From the NCBI GenBank assembly GCA_028753945.1, contig JAPNXP010000002.1, positions 6,200,001-6,264,000 of the forward strand: a stretch of 64,000 bases of DNA, given 5' to 3'. This document shows positions 22,878-35,238 of this stretch, piece by piece. Source of the stretch: Hexactinellida sp. DTS-2022. Taxonomy: Eukaryota; Porifera; Hexactinellida. The first letter of the stretch is position 1; the number at the start of each line of letters is the position of its first letter. The position numbers and the translations under genes were made by a program. The notes under the pieces are model-generated. The model was not told the DNA's origin. It ran no database searches and was given only the letters and a program-made list of their open reading frames with translations.

Positions 22878-24466
22878 TTAAACCAAAGTGTGCAAAGACA
22901 AGCAATACACTAAGTGAACACTCTGCTCCTCCGCCTTGACGGTAGTGCCGGTTGATGTGTGGCTCAATATTTAATAAATAAAACAAATTTTTGTTAAACC
23001 AAAGTAAACTAAGACAAGCAATACACTAAGTGAACACTCTGCTCCTCCGCCTGGACGGTACTGCCTGTTAATGTGTGGCTCAATATTTAATAAATTTCAC
23101 AAATTTAAGCAAACCAAAGTGTGCTAAGACAAATAATACACTAAGTGAACACTCTGCTCCTCCTCCTGGACAGTACTGCCTGTTGATGTGAGACTCAGTA
23201 ATAAATATATAAAACAAATTTTGGTTAAACCAAAGTGTGCTACTTCTCCTCGCCTGGACGGTAGTTCCTGTTGATGTGTGGCTAAATATTAAATAAATAA
23301 ATCAAATTTAAGTTAAACCAAAGTGTGCAAAGACAAGCAATACACTAAGTGAACACTCTGCTCCTCCGCCTTGACGGTAGTGCCGGTTGATGTGTGGCTA
23401 AATATTTAATAAATTAAACAAATTTTAGTTAAACCAAAGTGTGCAAATACAGCAATACACTAAGTGAACACTCTGATCCTCCGCCTGGACGGTAGTTCCT
23501 GTTGATGTGTGGCTAAATAATAATAAATAAAACAAATTTAAGTTAAACCAAAGTGTGCAAAGACAAGCAATACACTAAGTGAACACTCTGCTCCTCCGCC
23601 TTGACGGTAGTGCCGGTTGATGTGTGGCTAAATATTTAATAAATTAAACAAATTTTAGTTAAACCAAAGTGTGCAAAGACAAGCAATACACTAAGTGAAC
23701 ACTCTGCTCCTCCGCCTTGACGGTAGTGTCGGTTGATGTGTGGCTCAATATTTAATAAATAAAACAAATTTTTGTTAAGACCTTAAACCAAAGTAAACTA
23801 AGACAAGCAATACACTAAGTGAACACTCTGCTCCTCCGCCTGGACAGTACTGCCTGTTGATGTGTGGCTAAATATTTAATAAATTAAACAAATTTTAGTT
23901 AAACCAAAGTAAACTAAGACAAGCAACACACTAAGTGAACACTCTGCTCCTCCGCCTTGACGGTAGTGCCGGTTGATGTGTGGCTCAATATTTAATAAAT
24001 TAAACAAATTTTAGTTAAACCAAAGTGTTCTAAGACAAGCAATACACTAAGTGAATACTCTGCTCCTCCGCCTTGACGGTAGTGTCGGTTGATGTGTGGC
24101 TCAATATTTAATAAATAAAACAAATTTTTGTTAAGACCTTAAACCAAAGTAAACTAAGACAAGCAATACACTAAGTGAACACTCTGCTCCTCCGCCTGGA
24201 CAGTACTGCCTGTTGATGTGTGGCTAAATATTTAATAAATTAAACAAATTTTAGTTAAACCAAAGTAAACTAAGACAAGCAATACACTAAGTGAACACTC
24301 TGCTCCTCCGCCTTGACGGTAGTGCCGGTTGATGTGTGGCTCAATATTTAATAAATTAAACAAATTTTAGTTAAACCAAAGTGTTCTAAGACAAGCAATA
24401 CGCTAAGTGAACACTCTGCTGCTCTGCCTGGACGGTAGTGCCTGTTGATGTGTGGCTAAATATTAA

Positions 24467-25341
24467 GGTTCAGGTATACTCTACAAAATCCCAAAATTTC
24501 GATAAACCCCAAACTATGGTAAATATCGTTTTTATTGCATTTTCGGATTGTGTGGATACCCATGTGGACTTTGACGAAATTTCAAAGAAAAATTCCAATT
24601 ATTTCTCCAGTTTGACTCACTTCGAGTTTTGAAAGAAATATTGGGGTTCTGGATTTGGTTGCCGGTTGCAGTATACCATGGAAACTTGATAATTTCGGGA
24701 CATTGCCACATATAGGTTTTATCTTATATTTGGATAGAACAGCATATATCGCATGTTAATTTCAAATATTATGGAAGAATATTGAAAACTCTCAATGATA
24801 CAGACTTTTTAGTGTCCTCTACCTAAGCCACTGCCATAGGGGACACTTTTTTTCAAACCTCGCTATCTCCAAACACAATTATTGCCATTGCGGAAGTCAT
24901 ATTATGACTCATATACCACCTAGAAACAAAATCTCAACGGTTTTGGACAGATCTCAATTAGTTCTATCATATGAGTGCAGCGATTTCATTTGTAACTTTT
25001 ATTTTTATTTTTATTTAATTTATTGATGATGAAAAAAGTGATGTCCACATTTATTGATGAAGAATTTGACTAATAAGTGATTAAAAGAATTCTTGCACTC
25101 ATATGATAGTTTAGAAGTTTCTCCATGCAATGCAACAACAATCTACTCTTAATCATTAACAGGAAAAAAGTTATCCGTTCCGCAAAATACGATTTTATAG
25201 AAAAAAAAAATTTCACTGAGTTACCTAGATCGAATATTATTGCATTTTTGCCGGTTAGAAGATGAAGTAAATCCGCTGTAAAAAATTTAATTAATTCGGG
25301 TAAATAGTTTTGGTAGAAGTGCTCTAGAGTATACCTGAACC
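24467..25341 (-). mobile_element. TTAA element family B, copy B2 (875 bp)
   Basis: Reverse orientation to B1, same length. TTAA at 24463-24466 and 25342-25345. Here the target is the other monomer TTAA: the restored site AAATATTAAATAAATA equals a variant monomer at 23283. The 64-codon frame at 24438-24632 crosses the element border and is not a gene. Confidence 0.93.
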
Positions 25342-27689
25342 TTAAATAAATAGAACAAATTTAAGCTAAACCAAAGTGTGCTAAGACAAACAATACACTA
25401 AGTGAACACTCTGCTCCTCTTCCTGGACAGTACTGCCTGTTGATGTGTGGCTCAATAATAAATATATAAAACATATTTTAGTTAAACCAAAGTGTTCTAA
25501 GACACGCAATACACTAAGTGAACACTCTGCTCCTCTGCCTGGATGGTAGTGCCTGTTGATGTGTGGCTAAATATTTAATAAATAAAACAAATTTAAGTTA
25601 AACCAAAGTTTGCAAAGACAAGCAATACACTAAGTGAACACTCTGCTCCTCCGCCTTGACGGTAGTGCCGGTTGATGTGTGGCTAAATATTTAATAAATT
25701 AAACAAATTTTAGTTATACCAAAGTGTGCTAAGGCAAGCAATACACTAAGTGAACACTCTGCTCCTCCGCCTGGACGGTAATGCCTGTTGATGTGTGGCT
25801 AAATATTTAATAAATTAAACAAATTTTAGTTAAGCCAAAGTGTGCAAAGACAAGTAATACCTTAAGTGAACATTCTGCTCCTCCGCCTGGACGGTAGTTC
25901 CTGTTGATGTGTGGCTAAATATTTAATAAATTAAACAAATTTTAGTTAAGCCAAAGTTTGCAAAGACAAGTAATACACTAAGTGAACTTTCTGCTCCTCC
26001 GCCTGGACGGTAGTTCCTGTTGATGTGTGGCTAAATATTTAATAAATTAAACAAATTTTAGTTAAGCCAAAGTTTGCAAAGACAAGTAATACACTAAGTG
26101 AACTTTCTGCTCCTCCGCCTGGACGGTAGTTCCTGTTGATGTGTGGCTAAATATTTAATAAATAAAACAAATTTAAGTTAAACCAAAGTTTGCAAAGACA
26201 AGCAATACACTAAGTGAACACTCTGCTCCTCCGCCTTGACGGTAGTGCCGGTTGATGTGTGGCTAAATATTTAATAAATTAAACAAATTTTAGTTAAACC
26301 AAAGTGTTCTAAGACAAGCAATACGCTAAGTGAACACTCTGCTGCTCTGCCTGGACAGTACTGCCTGTTGATGTGTGGCTCAATAATAAATATATAAAAC
26401 ATATTTTAGTTAAACCAAAGTGTTCTAAGACACGCAATACACTAAGTGAATACTCTGCTACTCTGCCTGGATGGTAGTGCCTGTTGATGTGTGGCTAAAT
26501 ATTTAATAAATAAAACAAATTTAAGTTAAACCAAAGTTTGCAAAGACAAGCAATACACTAAGTGAACACTCTGCTCCTCCGCCTGGACGGTACTTCCTGT
26601 TAATATGTGGCTCAATATTTAATAAATTAAACAAATTTTAGTTAAACCAAAGTGTGCTAAGGGAAGCAATACACTAAGTGAACACTCTGCTCCTCCGCCT
26701 TGACGGTAGTGCCGGTTGATGTGTGGCTCAATATTTAATAAATTCGACAAATTTTAGTTAAACCAAAGTGTGCCAAGAAAAGCAATACACTAAGTGAACA
26801 CTCTTCTCCTCCGCCTGGACGGTACTTCCTGTTAATATTTGGCTCAATATTTAATAAATTAAACAAATTTTAGTTAAGCCAAAGTGTGCAACGACAAGCA
26901 ATACACTAAGTGAACATTCTGCTCCTCCGCCTGGACGGTAGTTCCTGTTGATGTGTGGCTAAATATTTAATAAATAAAACAAATTTAAGTTAAACCAAAG
27001 TTTGCAATGACAAGCAATACACTAAGTGAACACTCTGCTCCTCCGCCTTGACGGTAGTGCCGGTTGATGTGTGGCTCAATATTTAATAAAGTCGACAAAT
27101 TTTAGTTAAACCAAAGTGTGCCAAGACAAGCAATACACTAAGTGAACACTCTGCTCCTCCGCCTGGACGGTAGTTCCTGTTGATGTGTGTCTCAATATTT
27201 AATATATTAAACAAATTTTAGTTAAACCAAAGTGTTCTAAGACAAGCAATACGCTAAGTGAACACTCTGCTGCTCTGCCTGGACGGTAGTGCCTGTTGAT
27301 GTGTGGCTAAGTATTTAATAAATTAAACAAATTTTAGTTAAACCAAAGTGTGCAAAGACAAGCAATACACTAAGTGAACACTCTGATCCTCCGCCTGGAC
27401 GGTAGTTCCTGTTGATGTGTGGCTAAATATTTAATAAATAAAACAAATTTAAGTTAAACCAAAGTGTGCTAAGGGAAGCAATACACTAAGTGAACACTCT
27501 GCTCCTCCGCCTTGACGGTAGTGCCGGTTGATGTGTGGCTCAATATTTAATAAATTCGACAAATTTTAGTTAAACCAAAGTGTGCCAAGAAAAGCAATAC
27601 ACTAAGTGAACACTCTTCTCCTCCGCCTGGACGGTACTTCCTGTTAATATTTGGCTCAATATTTAATAAATTAAACAAATTTTAGTTAA

Positions 27690-29250
27690 GGCCAAACTAT
27701 ACTCAAGAATGATATTGAGATTATGATCTTTTTGGATAGTACCCTATAAAATAAACCAGCATTTAAAATTTCAGCTGTTTCTGACTCATACTTTCGAAGT
27801 TGCGACCTTTTTAGAGCTTAGGAATGTATGCATCATCATCAAAAGCTCAGTTTTCAAATGGACGATCATAACTTTTGGTCTAGATTTCACAGATTTGGTT
27901 CAATATGCTTGAAACCAAGTTTAAATGAATGAATAAATATGTTCCTTTATAGAAATACGTTTTTTAACACTTCCGAAAAAAACTTTCAGAGTTACAGCAC
28001 TTTGAAGTCAGATTTCTACCGCCAACCTATAACATTTCGATGTTTGGCAGTCAAAGACTGACTTCAATGGGCTGTTACTCTGAAAGTTTTTGTCGGAAGT
28101 GTTAAAAAACGTATTTCTATAATGGAACATATGTATTCATTCATTCAAACTTGGTTTCGAACATATTGAACCAAATTTGTGGAATCTAGACCAAAAGTTA
28201 TAATGGTAGGTTTTTACATACACCACTATTTTGACTCAAATCAAGTGAATTTATATGTTTGTAACTATTTTGCAAATGCTTTCATCCGTTTTTCATATGA
28301 GTTGGTAATAGTACATAGATGTGAATACAAAGTTAGTGCTAAGCTCTAGAGTTTATAGTTTTCGGGAAAAATATTTGAAAATCATCAAAAATGGGCACAC
28401 TTTATGCCCATATATGGTCATTTGGAAAAATTGTGCGAGTTAGGGTCTCAAAATGTATTATTGAGGGATAGTAAACCGGGTATTGGGATCATTTTGCACT
28501 CAAAATTTTATTTATTGGTCTACGGGTTACTGAGATTCAAAATAGAAAAGTGAAAGGACCACCCAATGAGTTGAAAGGTCAGAAAGTTTTAATTGCTTGA
28601 GCGTTCACAGTTTTTATCCTAATTGTTTGAAACCAAGTGTAAACTAATGAATATATATTCAATTTGGGAATGACCCTTGATCTAAACTCTACAATGCGAA
28701 CTTTCAGAGTTCTTGCCCTTTGAAGTCTGACTTGGCACATTGACAATCCAAATCTGACTTTAAATGACTATAAATCAGAATTTTTGTTTAGAATGTTGAA
28801 AATTTTGGTTTAGATCCTAAGTATATATGCAAAGATACTATTGGATGAATAACAACGAAATTGGTAGTAAATTATGGCAGTGCGAGCCTACAAACTTTTT
28901 AACCCATTTGAAAAAGTCACCCTCCACCATGTCCATCACATTCCAGGATCTTATAAAGGTCGCTACAGCAAAACTATAGGTCAGATTCACCTGAAATTTG
29001 AAATGTAGCTATACTTTACAGGGTACTATCCAAAAACAATCGAATCTCAATTTATCTGACGAGCATTGTGGGGCCGTAATTTAAATTTTCGTCCGAAATT
29101 GGCTATATAACAGGGAATTCCTGGGTCACAGAGCTCTACTGACTTCAAATCTACTCAGAATTCAAAAAAAATTTGCCAGATTATCTACCAGTGTGAAACA
29201 AACAGGAAAACGAATTAAACTCATTTTCCCATTTGCAGTATAGTTTGGCC
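27690..29250 (+). mobile_element. TTAA element family C, complete copy (1561 bp)
   Basis: Termini GGCCAAACTATACT and AGTATAGTTTGGCC, TTAA at 27686-27689 and 29251-29254, inserted at a satellite TTAA. It holds a large internal inverted repeat (arms about 27868-28010 and 28061-28203, spacer about 50 bp), a third partial copy of the arm motif near 28698, and a CCCATATATGGTCATTTGG box as in family E. No transposase frame. Partial relatives at 1-718 and, split by Tigger, at about 41900-44990. Confidence 0.93.
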
Positions 29251-31664
29251 TTAAGCCAAAGTGTGCAACGACAAGCAATACACTAAGTGAACATTCTGCT
29301 CCTCCGCCTGGACGGTAGTTCCTGTTGATGTGTGGCTAAATATTTAATAAATTAAACAAATTTTAGTTAAGCCAAAGTTTGCAAAGACAAGTAATACACT
29401 AAGTGAACATTCTGCTCCTCCGCCTGGACGGTAGTTCCTGTTGATGTGTGGCTAAATATTTAATAAATAAAACAAATTTAAGTTAAACCAAAGTTTGCAA
29501 AGACAAGCAATACACTAAGTGAACACTCTGCTCCTCCGCCTTGACGGTAGTGCCGGTTGATGTGTGGCTAAATATTTAATAAATTAAACAAATTTTAGTT
29601 AAACCAAAGTGTTCTAAGACAAGCAATACGCTAAGTGAACACTCTGCTGCTCTGCCTGGACAGTACTGCCTGTTGATGTGTGGCTCAATAATAAATATAT
29701 AAAACATATTTTAGTTAAACCAAAGTGTTCTAAGACACGCAATACACTAAGTGAATACTCTGCTCCTCTGCCTGGATGGTAGTGCCTGTTGATGTGTGGC
29801 TAAATATTTAATAAATAAAACAAATTTAAGTTAAACCAAAGTTTGCAAAGACAAGCAATACACTAAGTGAACACTCTGCTCCTCCGCCTGGACGGTACTT
29901 CCTGTTAATATGTGGCTCAATATTTAATAAATTAAACAAATTTTAGTTAAACCAAAGTGTGCTAAGGGAAGCAATACACTAAGTGAACACTCTGCTCCTC
30001 CGCCTTGACGGTAGTGCCGGTTGATGTGTGGCTCAATATTTAATAAATTCGACAAATTTTAGTTAAACCAAAGTGTGCCAAGAAAAGCAATACACTAAGT
30101 GAACACTCTTCTCCTCCGCCTGGACGGTACTTCCTGTTAATATTTGGCTCAATATTTAATAAATTAAACAAATTTTAGTTAAGCCAAAGTGTGCAACGAC
30201 AAGCAATACACTAAGTGAACATTCTGCTCCTCCGCCTGGACGGTAGTTCCTGTTGATGTGTGGCTAAATATTTAATAAATAAAACAAATTTAAGTTAAAC
30301 CAAAGTTTGCAATGACAAGCAATACACTAAGTGAACACTCTGCTCCTCCGCCTTGACGGTAGTGCCGGTTGATGTGTGGCTCAATATTTAATAAATTCGA
30401 CAAATTTTAGTTAAACCAAAGTGTGCCAAGACAAGCAATACACTAAGTGAACACTCTGCTCCTCCGCCTGGACGGTAGTTCCTGTTGATGTGTGTCTCAA
30501 TATTTAATATATTAAACAAATTTTAGTTAAACCAAAGTGTTCTAAGACAAGCAATACGCTAAGTGAACACTCTGCTGCTCTGCCTGGACGGTAGTGCCTG
30601 TTGATGTGTGGCTAAGTATTTAATAAATTAAACAAATTTTAGTTAAACCAAAGTGTGCAAAGACAAGCAATACACTAAGTGAACACTCTGATCCTCCGCC
30701 TGGACGGTAGTTCCTGTTGATGTGTGGCTAAATATTTAATAAATAAAACAAATTTAAGTTAAACCAAAGTGTGCTAAGGGAAGCAATACACTAAGTGAAC
30801 ACTCTGCTCCTCCGCCTTGACGGTAGTGCCGGTTGATGTGTGGCTCAATATTTAATAAATTCGACAAATTTTAGTTAAACCAAAGTGTGCCAAGAAAAGC
30901 AATACACTAAGTGAACACTCTTCTCCTCCGCCTGGACGGTACTTCCTGTTAATATTTGGCTCAATATTTAATAAATTAAACAAATTTTAGTTAAGCCAAA
31001 GTGTGCAACGACAAGCAATACACTAAGTGAACATTCTGCTCCTCCGCCTGGACGGTAGTTCCTGTTGATGTGTGGCTAAATATTTAATAAATAAAACAAA
31101 TTTAAGTTAAACCAAAGTTTGCAATGACAAGCAATACACTAAGTGAACACTCTGCTCCTCCGCCTTGACGGTAGTGCCGGTTGATGTGTGGCTCAATATT
31201 TAATAAATTCGACAAATTTTAGTTAAACCAAAGTGTGCCAAGACAAGCAATACACTAAGTGAACACTCTGCTCCTCCGCCTGGACGGTAGTTCCTGTTGT
31301 TGTGTGGCTCAATATTTAATATATTAAACAAATTTTAGTTAAACCAAAGTGTTCTAAGACAAGCAATACGCTAAGTGAACACTCTGTTGCTCTGCCTGGA
31401 CGGTAGTGCCTGTTGATGTGTGGCTAAATATTTAATAAATAGAACAAATTTAAGCTAACCAAAGTGTGCTAAGACAAACAATACACTAAGTGAACACTCT
31501 GCTCCTCCTCATGGACAGTACTGCCTGTTGATGTGTGGCTCAATAATAAATATATAAAACAAATTTTGGTTAAACCAAAGTGTGCTACTGCTCCTCCGCC
31601 TGGACGGTAGTTCATGTTGATGTGTGGCTAAATATATAATAAATAAAACAAATTTTAGCTAAGG

Positions 31665-32735
31665 GTAGTTACAATGAATACCTACTCCAATTTTGGGAGC
31701 ATTCGTTGGTATATTTTCTTTGTTAGAAGTCAGGAGATATTGGTCTAGTAACATTGGGATGACGGTGGCACTTACACAACATTATTCATTCGGAAACACA
31801 AAATATTAACAATATGATTTTTTTTTACTTTAAAGCATTTAACTAAAGTATTGAGTCAGTTAGAAGATTAATAGCTACTTAGAATATGACAATTTAAGAA
31901 TTCTCTCCCATCGCTGATACAAACTTCGATCGAAGCAACCTCAACTCTATTAGAACTTTTATTTCGGTTTCGGTGCTCCAATATGTTTCACTCTTGCTAT
32001 GCGTTCAAGACATCCGACGCAGCGGCCATGTCCTGTACGTATATATTTTATAACTCTATTGACTAATTTCCCGTTCATTTCTGGTGTCAATTTTACCTAT
32101 TTATATTATTTAAATTGTCTTTGATTCTACTTTCCTATATTTCGTTATTCCGTTTCCTTACTACTATAGGTATATCTCTTAAGCAGAGCAGAATACAGCC
32201 CCGGACGGGAAGGAGTCCTCGTAGGAACCCCTCAAAATTATTGTGCCTCCCAGCGGTTACGCTTTTTCTCGGGGCATCCAACCTCCAATTGAATGGTATC
32301 TCATCGGGATAAGAATGCCAGTCAATAAGAAGCGGACACTCCAACGAAGGATCACAGTGGGAGAGCGCTTTCGAAATTTGCATGGTAGGCAGCACATTAT
32401 TATTGATAGGTTACTGCGAATTCCAATTTATTGCTTCTGTAAACAGCTCAGTAGGCGTAACATCACTTTGCATTTTGTATACAAGTTTCGTTGAAGCAAA
32501 TCATGGGATTACATTATATGGTGGTGCAAATATTTGTTTTCTGTCAGGAATGAATAGCATTTGTCATATTTTCGCAACTAAGATCAAAACAATAACTATC
32601 ACCAAAATATTCGCAAGATACTAACCACATGATTCAAAATTTGAAAATCCTTTTCACCACCATAGCAACTAACTAAAATAAATAATTGTAGTGAAGCGCA
32701 TCCATTGTATCAGTTAAAATCTAGATAATAGTTAA
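31665..32735. other. Unassigned; less AT-rich segment with overlapping open frames
   Basis: Mostly AT-rich, but 32185-32400 is less so and has overlapping open frames on both strands. The minus frame 32135-32395 (CDPSLECPLLIDWHSYPDEI...) has plausible protein composition. The plus strand has a possible splice acceptor (TTCCTTACTACTATAG) just before. No domain recognised. It could be an exon or a transposon fragment. Confidence 0.3.
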
Positions 32736-32984
32736 CATAGGCGCCGAAAGTGGGGGGGTCAGGGAGGGTGTCACCCCCCCTGACCGAGGAGAAGTCAGGG
32801 AAGAAAAATGGAAAATTACTGATTCCATAATGAGTTTGTATAAATTTCAGTTGATGATGTATATATCTATTACAATTATCCCCATCCAACATTGATTTTA
32901 TCCCCATACGCATTGTTTTTTTAACTTTGACATTTGAATATTACGTCACACCCCCCCTAGCGTTTGAGAGTTTCGGCGCCCATG
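32736..32984. mobile_element. hAT MITE (249 bp), duplication ATAGTTAA
   Basis: Termini CATAGGCGCCGAAA and TTTCGGCGCCCATG with adjacent G- and C-runs. Flanked by a perfect 8-bp duplication ATAGTTAA (32728-32735 and 32985-32992). The minus frame at 32710-32913 crosses its border and is not a gene. Confidence 0.9.
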
Positions 32985-32992
32985 ATAGTTAA

Positions 32993-33429
32993 TGCTATGT
33001 ATGTGTCGAAAAATCAAGTGTGTAACACTTTAAGCTCTCTTTAGACAATTCTTTGTTCTTTTCGTGGGTATCAATATTTCGTTTATACTTGGACAAATTC
33101 CTCTCTTAATTACAAACGATCCAACATATAATCTTTCCTTTCGATTGGTTTGAAATGTTCCAAGTGAGGTCGATTGGTTACATTGAATAGTATAAGAAAT
33201 TTCTTCTTCTGAAAAAGAACATTCGTTGTGTAGACTACATGACGTATTGTCTTAATTCACTGTCACAATGTGTTGAAAGAGAAATATTCATGGTATCAAT
33301 AAATATTTAGATCTATTAACTAAATTGTCATAATATACAAATAAGAACTAGAACGTGCATTAATGTGTGTGTTATATGAATATTTTGTATAATATAGCAT
33401 ATATAATGTTTTTCCAATTGAATTTTATA
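32993..33429. other. Unassigned AT-rich stretch
   Basis: No gene, RNA or element border recognised. Confidence 0.5.
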
Positions 33430-33495
33430 ACCGGGGAATGGGGGGCAATTGAAATTTTCTCCGTCCCAGCTCCCCCACTTATAGAGGTTCCACTG
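33430..33495. mobile_element. pogo-type terminus relic
   Basis: Ends CCCCCACTTATAGAGGTTCCACTG, then TA. On the minus strand this is a CAGTGGAACCTCTATAAGTG terminus as in pogo elements. The left end is missing. Confidence 0.55.
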
Positions 33496-33639
33496 TATAT
33501 AGTTTCTTACCTAATATTCTGCAAAATTTCGAACTTTAGTATTACGCCTATGGAAGCTTTATTTAACACTATTAAATAACATTCCTAAATATTTTCTAAG
33601 TTGTTTTGAACTAAAATCCTATTACCTTAGATGTTCGAT

Positions 33640-34212
33640 TAAGTCAGTAAGAGATAGTGAACAACTTACAAATTTCCTAATATAGAATTCTCTCGTTTCG
33701 CTAATGCAAACTTCCTCCGAAGCATCCTTAGGCTATTATAGAGTTGTGATAGATATAACTCAAATAAATTCTATTTCTGGAAATCCATGGTTCATCTAAA
33801 ACAGATTTGTCGATTTTTTGAAATTTAACTGTGGACTGCCTGACTGATGCACGTTGTAACAGGAGGAAATGGGTCGAACAAATAATTTAAATTACAAGAA
33901 AATTCGGATTTAGACATTGTTTTGTACTCTCTATCGATTTCCTTCAAAAAATCAAAATTTTCAGAAAATGTTGATGAGCATAAAAGTGAACCGCTCCACT
34001 TGCATGCCACTTGCTTTGCTAGATTATAAATATTTTAATTTCACCGTAGAAATACCCGAAAGAAGATATTGAACTAAATAATATCTATTTTAGTATATTT
34101 GGTTTGACTATTACAGAGTTGTGATAGATATAACTCAAATATATGTATTTTTCGTAATCCATGGTTCATCAAGAACAAATTTGTCCATTTTTTCAAATTG
34201 ATGTAACTTTCG
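33640..34212. repeat. Diverged direct repeat pair with D-type relic end
   Basis: 33730-33825 and 34110-34205 share AGAGTTGTGATAGATATAAC and ATCCATGGTTCATC. At 33720-33731 a D-type right end (GAAGCATCC then TTAG, a mutated TTAA) occurs. A 61-codon minus frame (33825-34010) lies between and is not recognised. Confidence 0.45.
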
Positions 34213-34216
34213 TTAA

Positions 34217-34936
34217 GGTTAAATTACGGCAGATTCACCCAAAAAAACACATGAATTTAGTTTTGAAGGTGGGAGTTTGAATTTCACATATATGATGGAA
34301 GACATTATAGCTATATCGAAACTGAAAACGAAATCTAATTATCTTCTATAAATTCGAAATTATTGGGCTTGCAGTATTATGCTAATACAAAAGTCCCATA
34401 GGGGGATTTTTTCAGACTCCACCTGATAAGTGTGTGGTTTGCAAGATCATTATTTGCTAAAGACCTGTACTGTGTGATCTATCAGATAGATCATCGTTAT
34501 GGGCGGTTGGTGAGTGGTTTAGAATTTTGATAAGATGTAAATAAAAAATAATGCGACGATTTAAAACCAAAAAATGAATAAAAAGGTCATCTTTTTATGC
34601 GAAATTTGATTAAATGCTTGATAAAAATTATTCCAAGTCATAATTTAAAAATGTAAACCGTCTACCAACTCCTTACGCTTATAATCTTTAAATATTGATT
34701 CTGATAACAAACATTGATGGCCGCATTGCCAAATTACCGCATAATATCTACCACCACTTTTGGAAATCGCCCTATGGGAGATTTGTATTAGCCAAATTTT
34801 GAAACCGACAAAAAATAAAAAGTATAATAGATAGGGACATTTTCTTTTTGGTTTATTGATTTGTATCGTATAGGTATATATTTCTCACAATTACAGATTA
34901 ATACAAGAACTTTCATTCACGTGGGGTAATTTAACC
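34217..34936 (+). mobile_element. TTAA element family A, copy A4 (720 bp)
   Basis: Same orientation and subfamily as A2. TTAA at 34213-34216 and 34937-34940. Inserted in unassigned AT-rich DNA. Confidence 0.92.
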
Positions 34937-35045
34937 TTAAGTGAATCGGATTTGTTCAATTTTTGAGATCTGATTACTAATAAGATAGTCGTCATTGTTC
35001 AAGTTTGAAACAAAGGATTACTTACATGTTAAGGGTAATTTGTAT

Positions 35046-35230
35046 TAGGGTTTCATCCAGGCGTATGCGACGCGCCTCCAGGCGCGTAATTTCAAAAGAA
35101 AACTTTTCTAGGCGCGCGAAAATCGAGAGATGCTCCCATAGACGTAATACAAATTGAGCATTTTAGGCGCATGTGAGCGAGCTCAATCTTAATCTAGGCG
35201 CGCGGGAAATTTTGCCTGTATGAAAGCCTG
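35046..35230. mobile_element. hAT MITE (185 bp) with AGGCGCG boxes
   Basis: Ends (T)AGGGTTTCATCCAGGC and GCCTGTATGAAAGCCTG. Flanked by ATTTGTAT (35038-35045) and ATCTGTAT (35231-35238), an 8-bp duplication with one mismatch. The first base has mutated from C to T. AGGCGCGC boxes recur inside. Confidence 0.75.
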
Positions 35231-35238
35231 ATCTGTAT

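Larger units (their letters stand above)
19491..31664 (+). repeat. 116-bp satellite array (about 12 kb with insertions)
   Basis: Head-to-tail monomers of 116 bp run from ACACTAAGTGAACACTCTGC through GTTGATGTGTGGCTAAATAT to CAAAGACAAGCAAT. Each typical monomer contains TTAA at TATTTAATAAAT and at TTTAGTTAAACC. Five non-satellite insertions interrupt it (19813-20530, 21209-21805, 22158-22877, 24467-25341, 27690-29250), every one bounded by TTAA. Variant monomers form a higher-order unit of about seven monomers (about 810 bp; compare 26743, 27549, 30050 and 30860). A block of about 1.7 kb before the family C insertion is repeated after it. No coding function. Confidence 0.96.

Noticed and set aside
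19491-31664. Regular repeats suggesting a CRISPR array
   Set aside because: The whole 116-bp monomer is repeated with no unique spacers, and the window is clearly eukaryotic.
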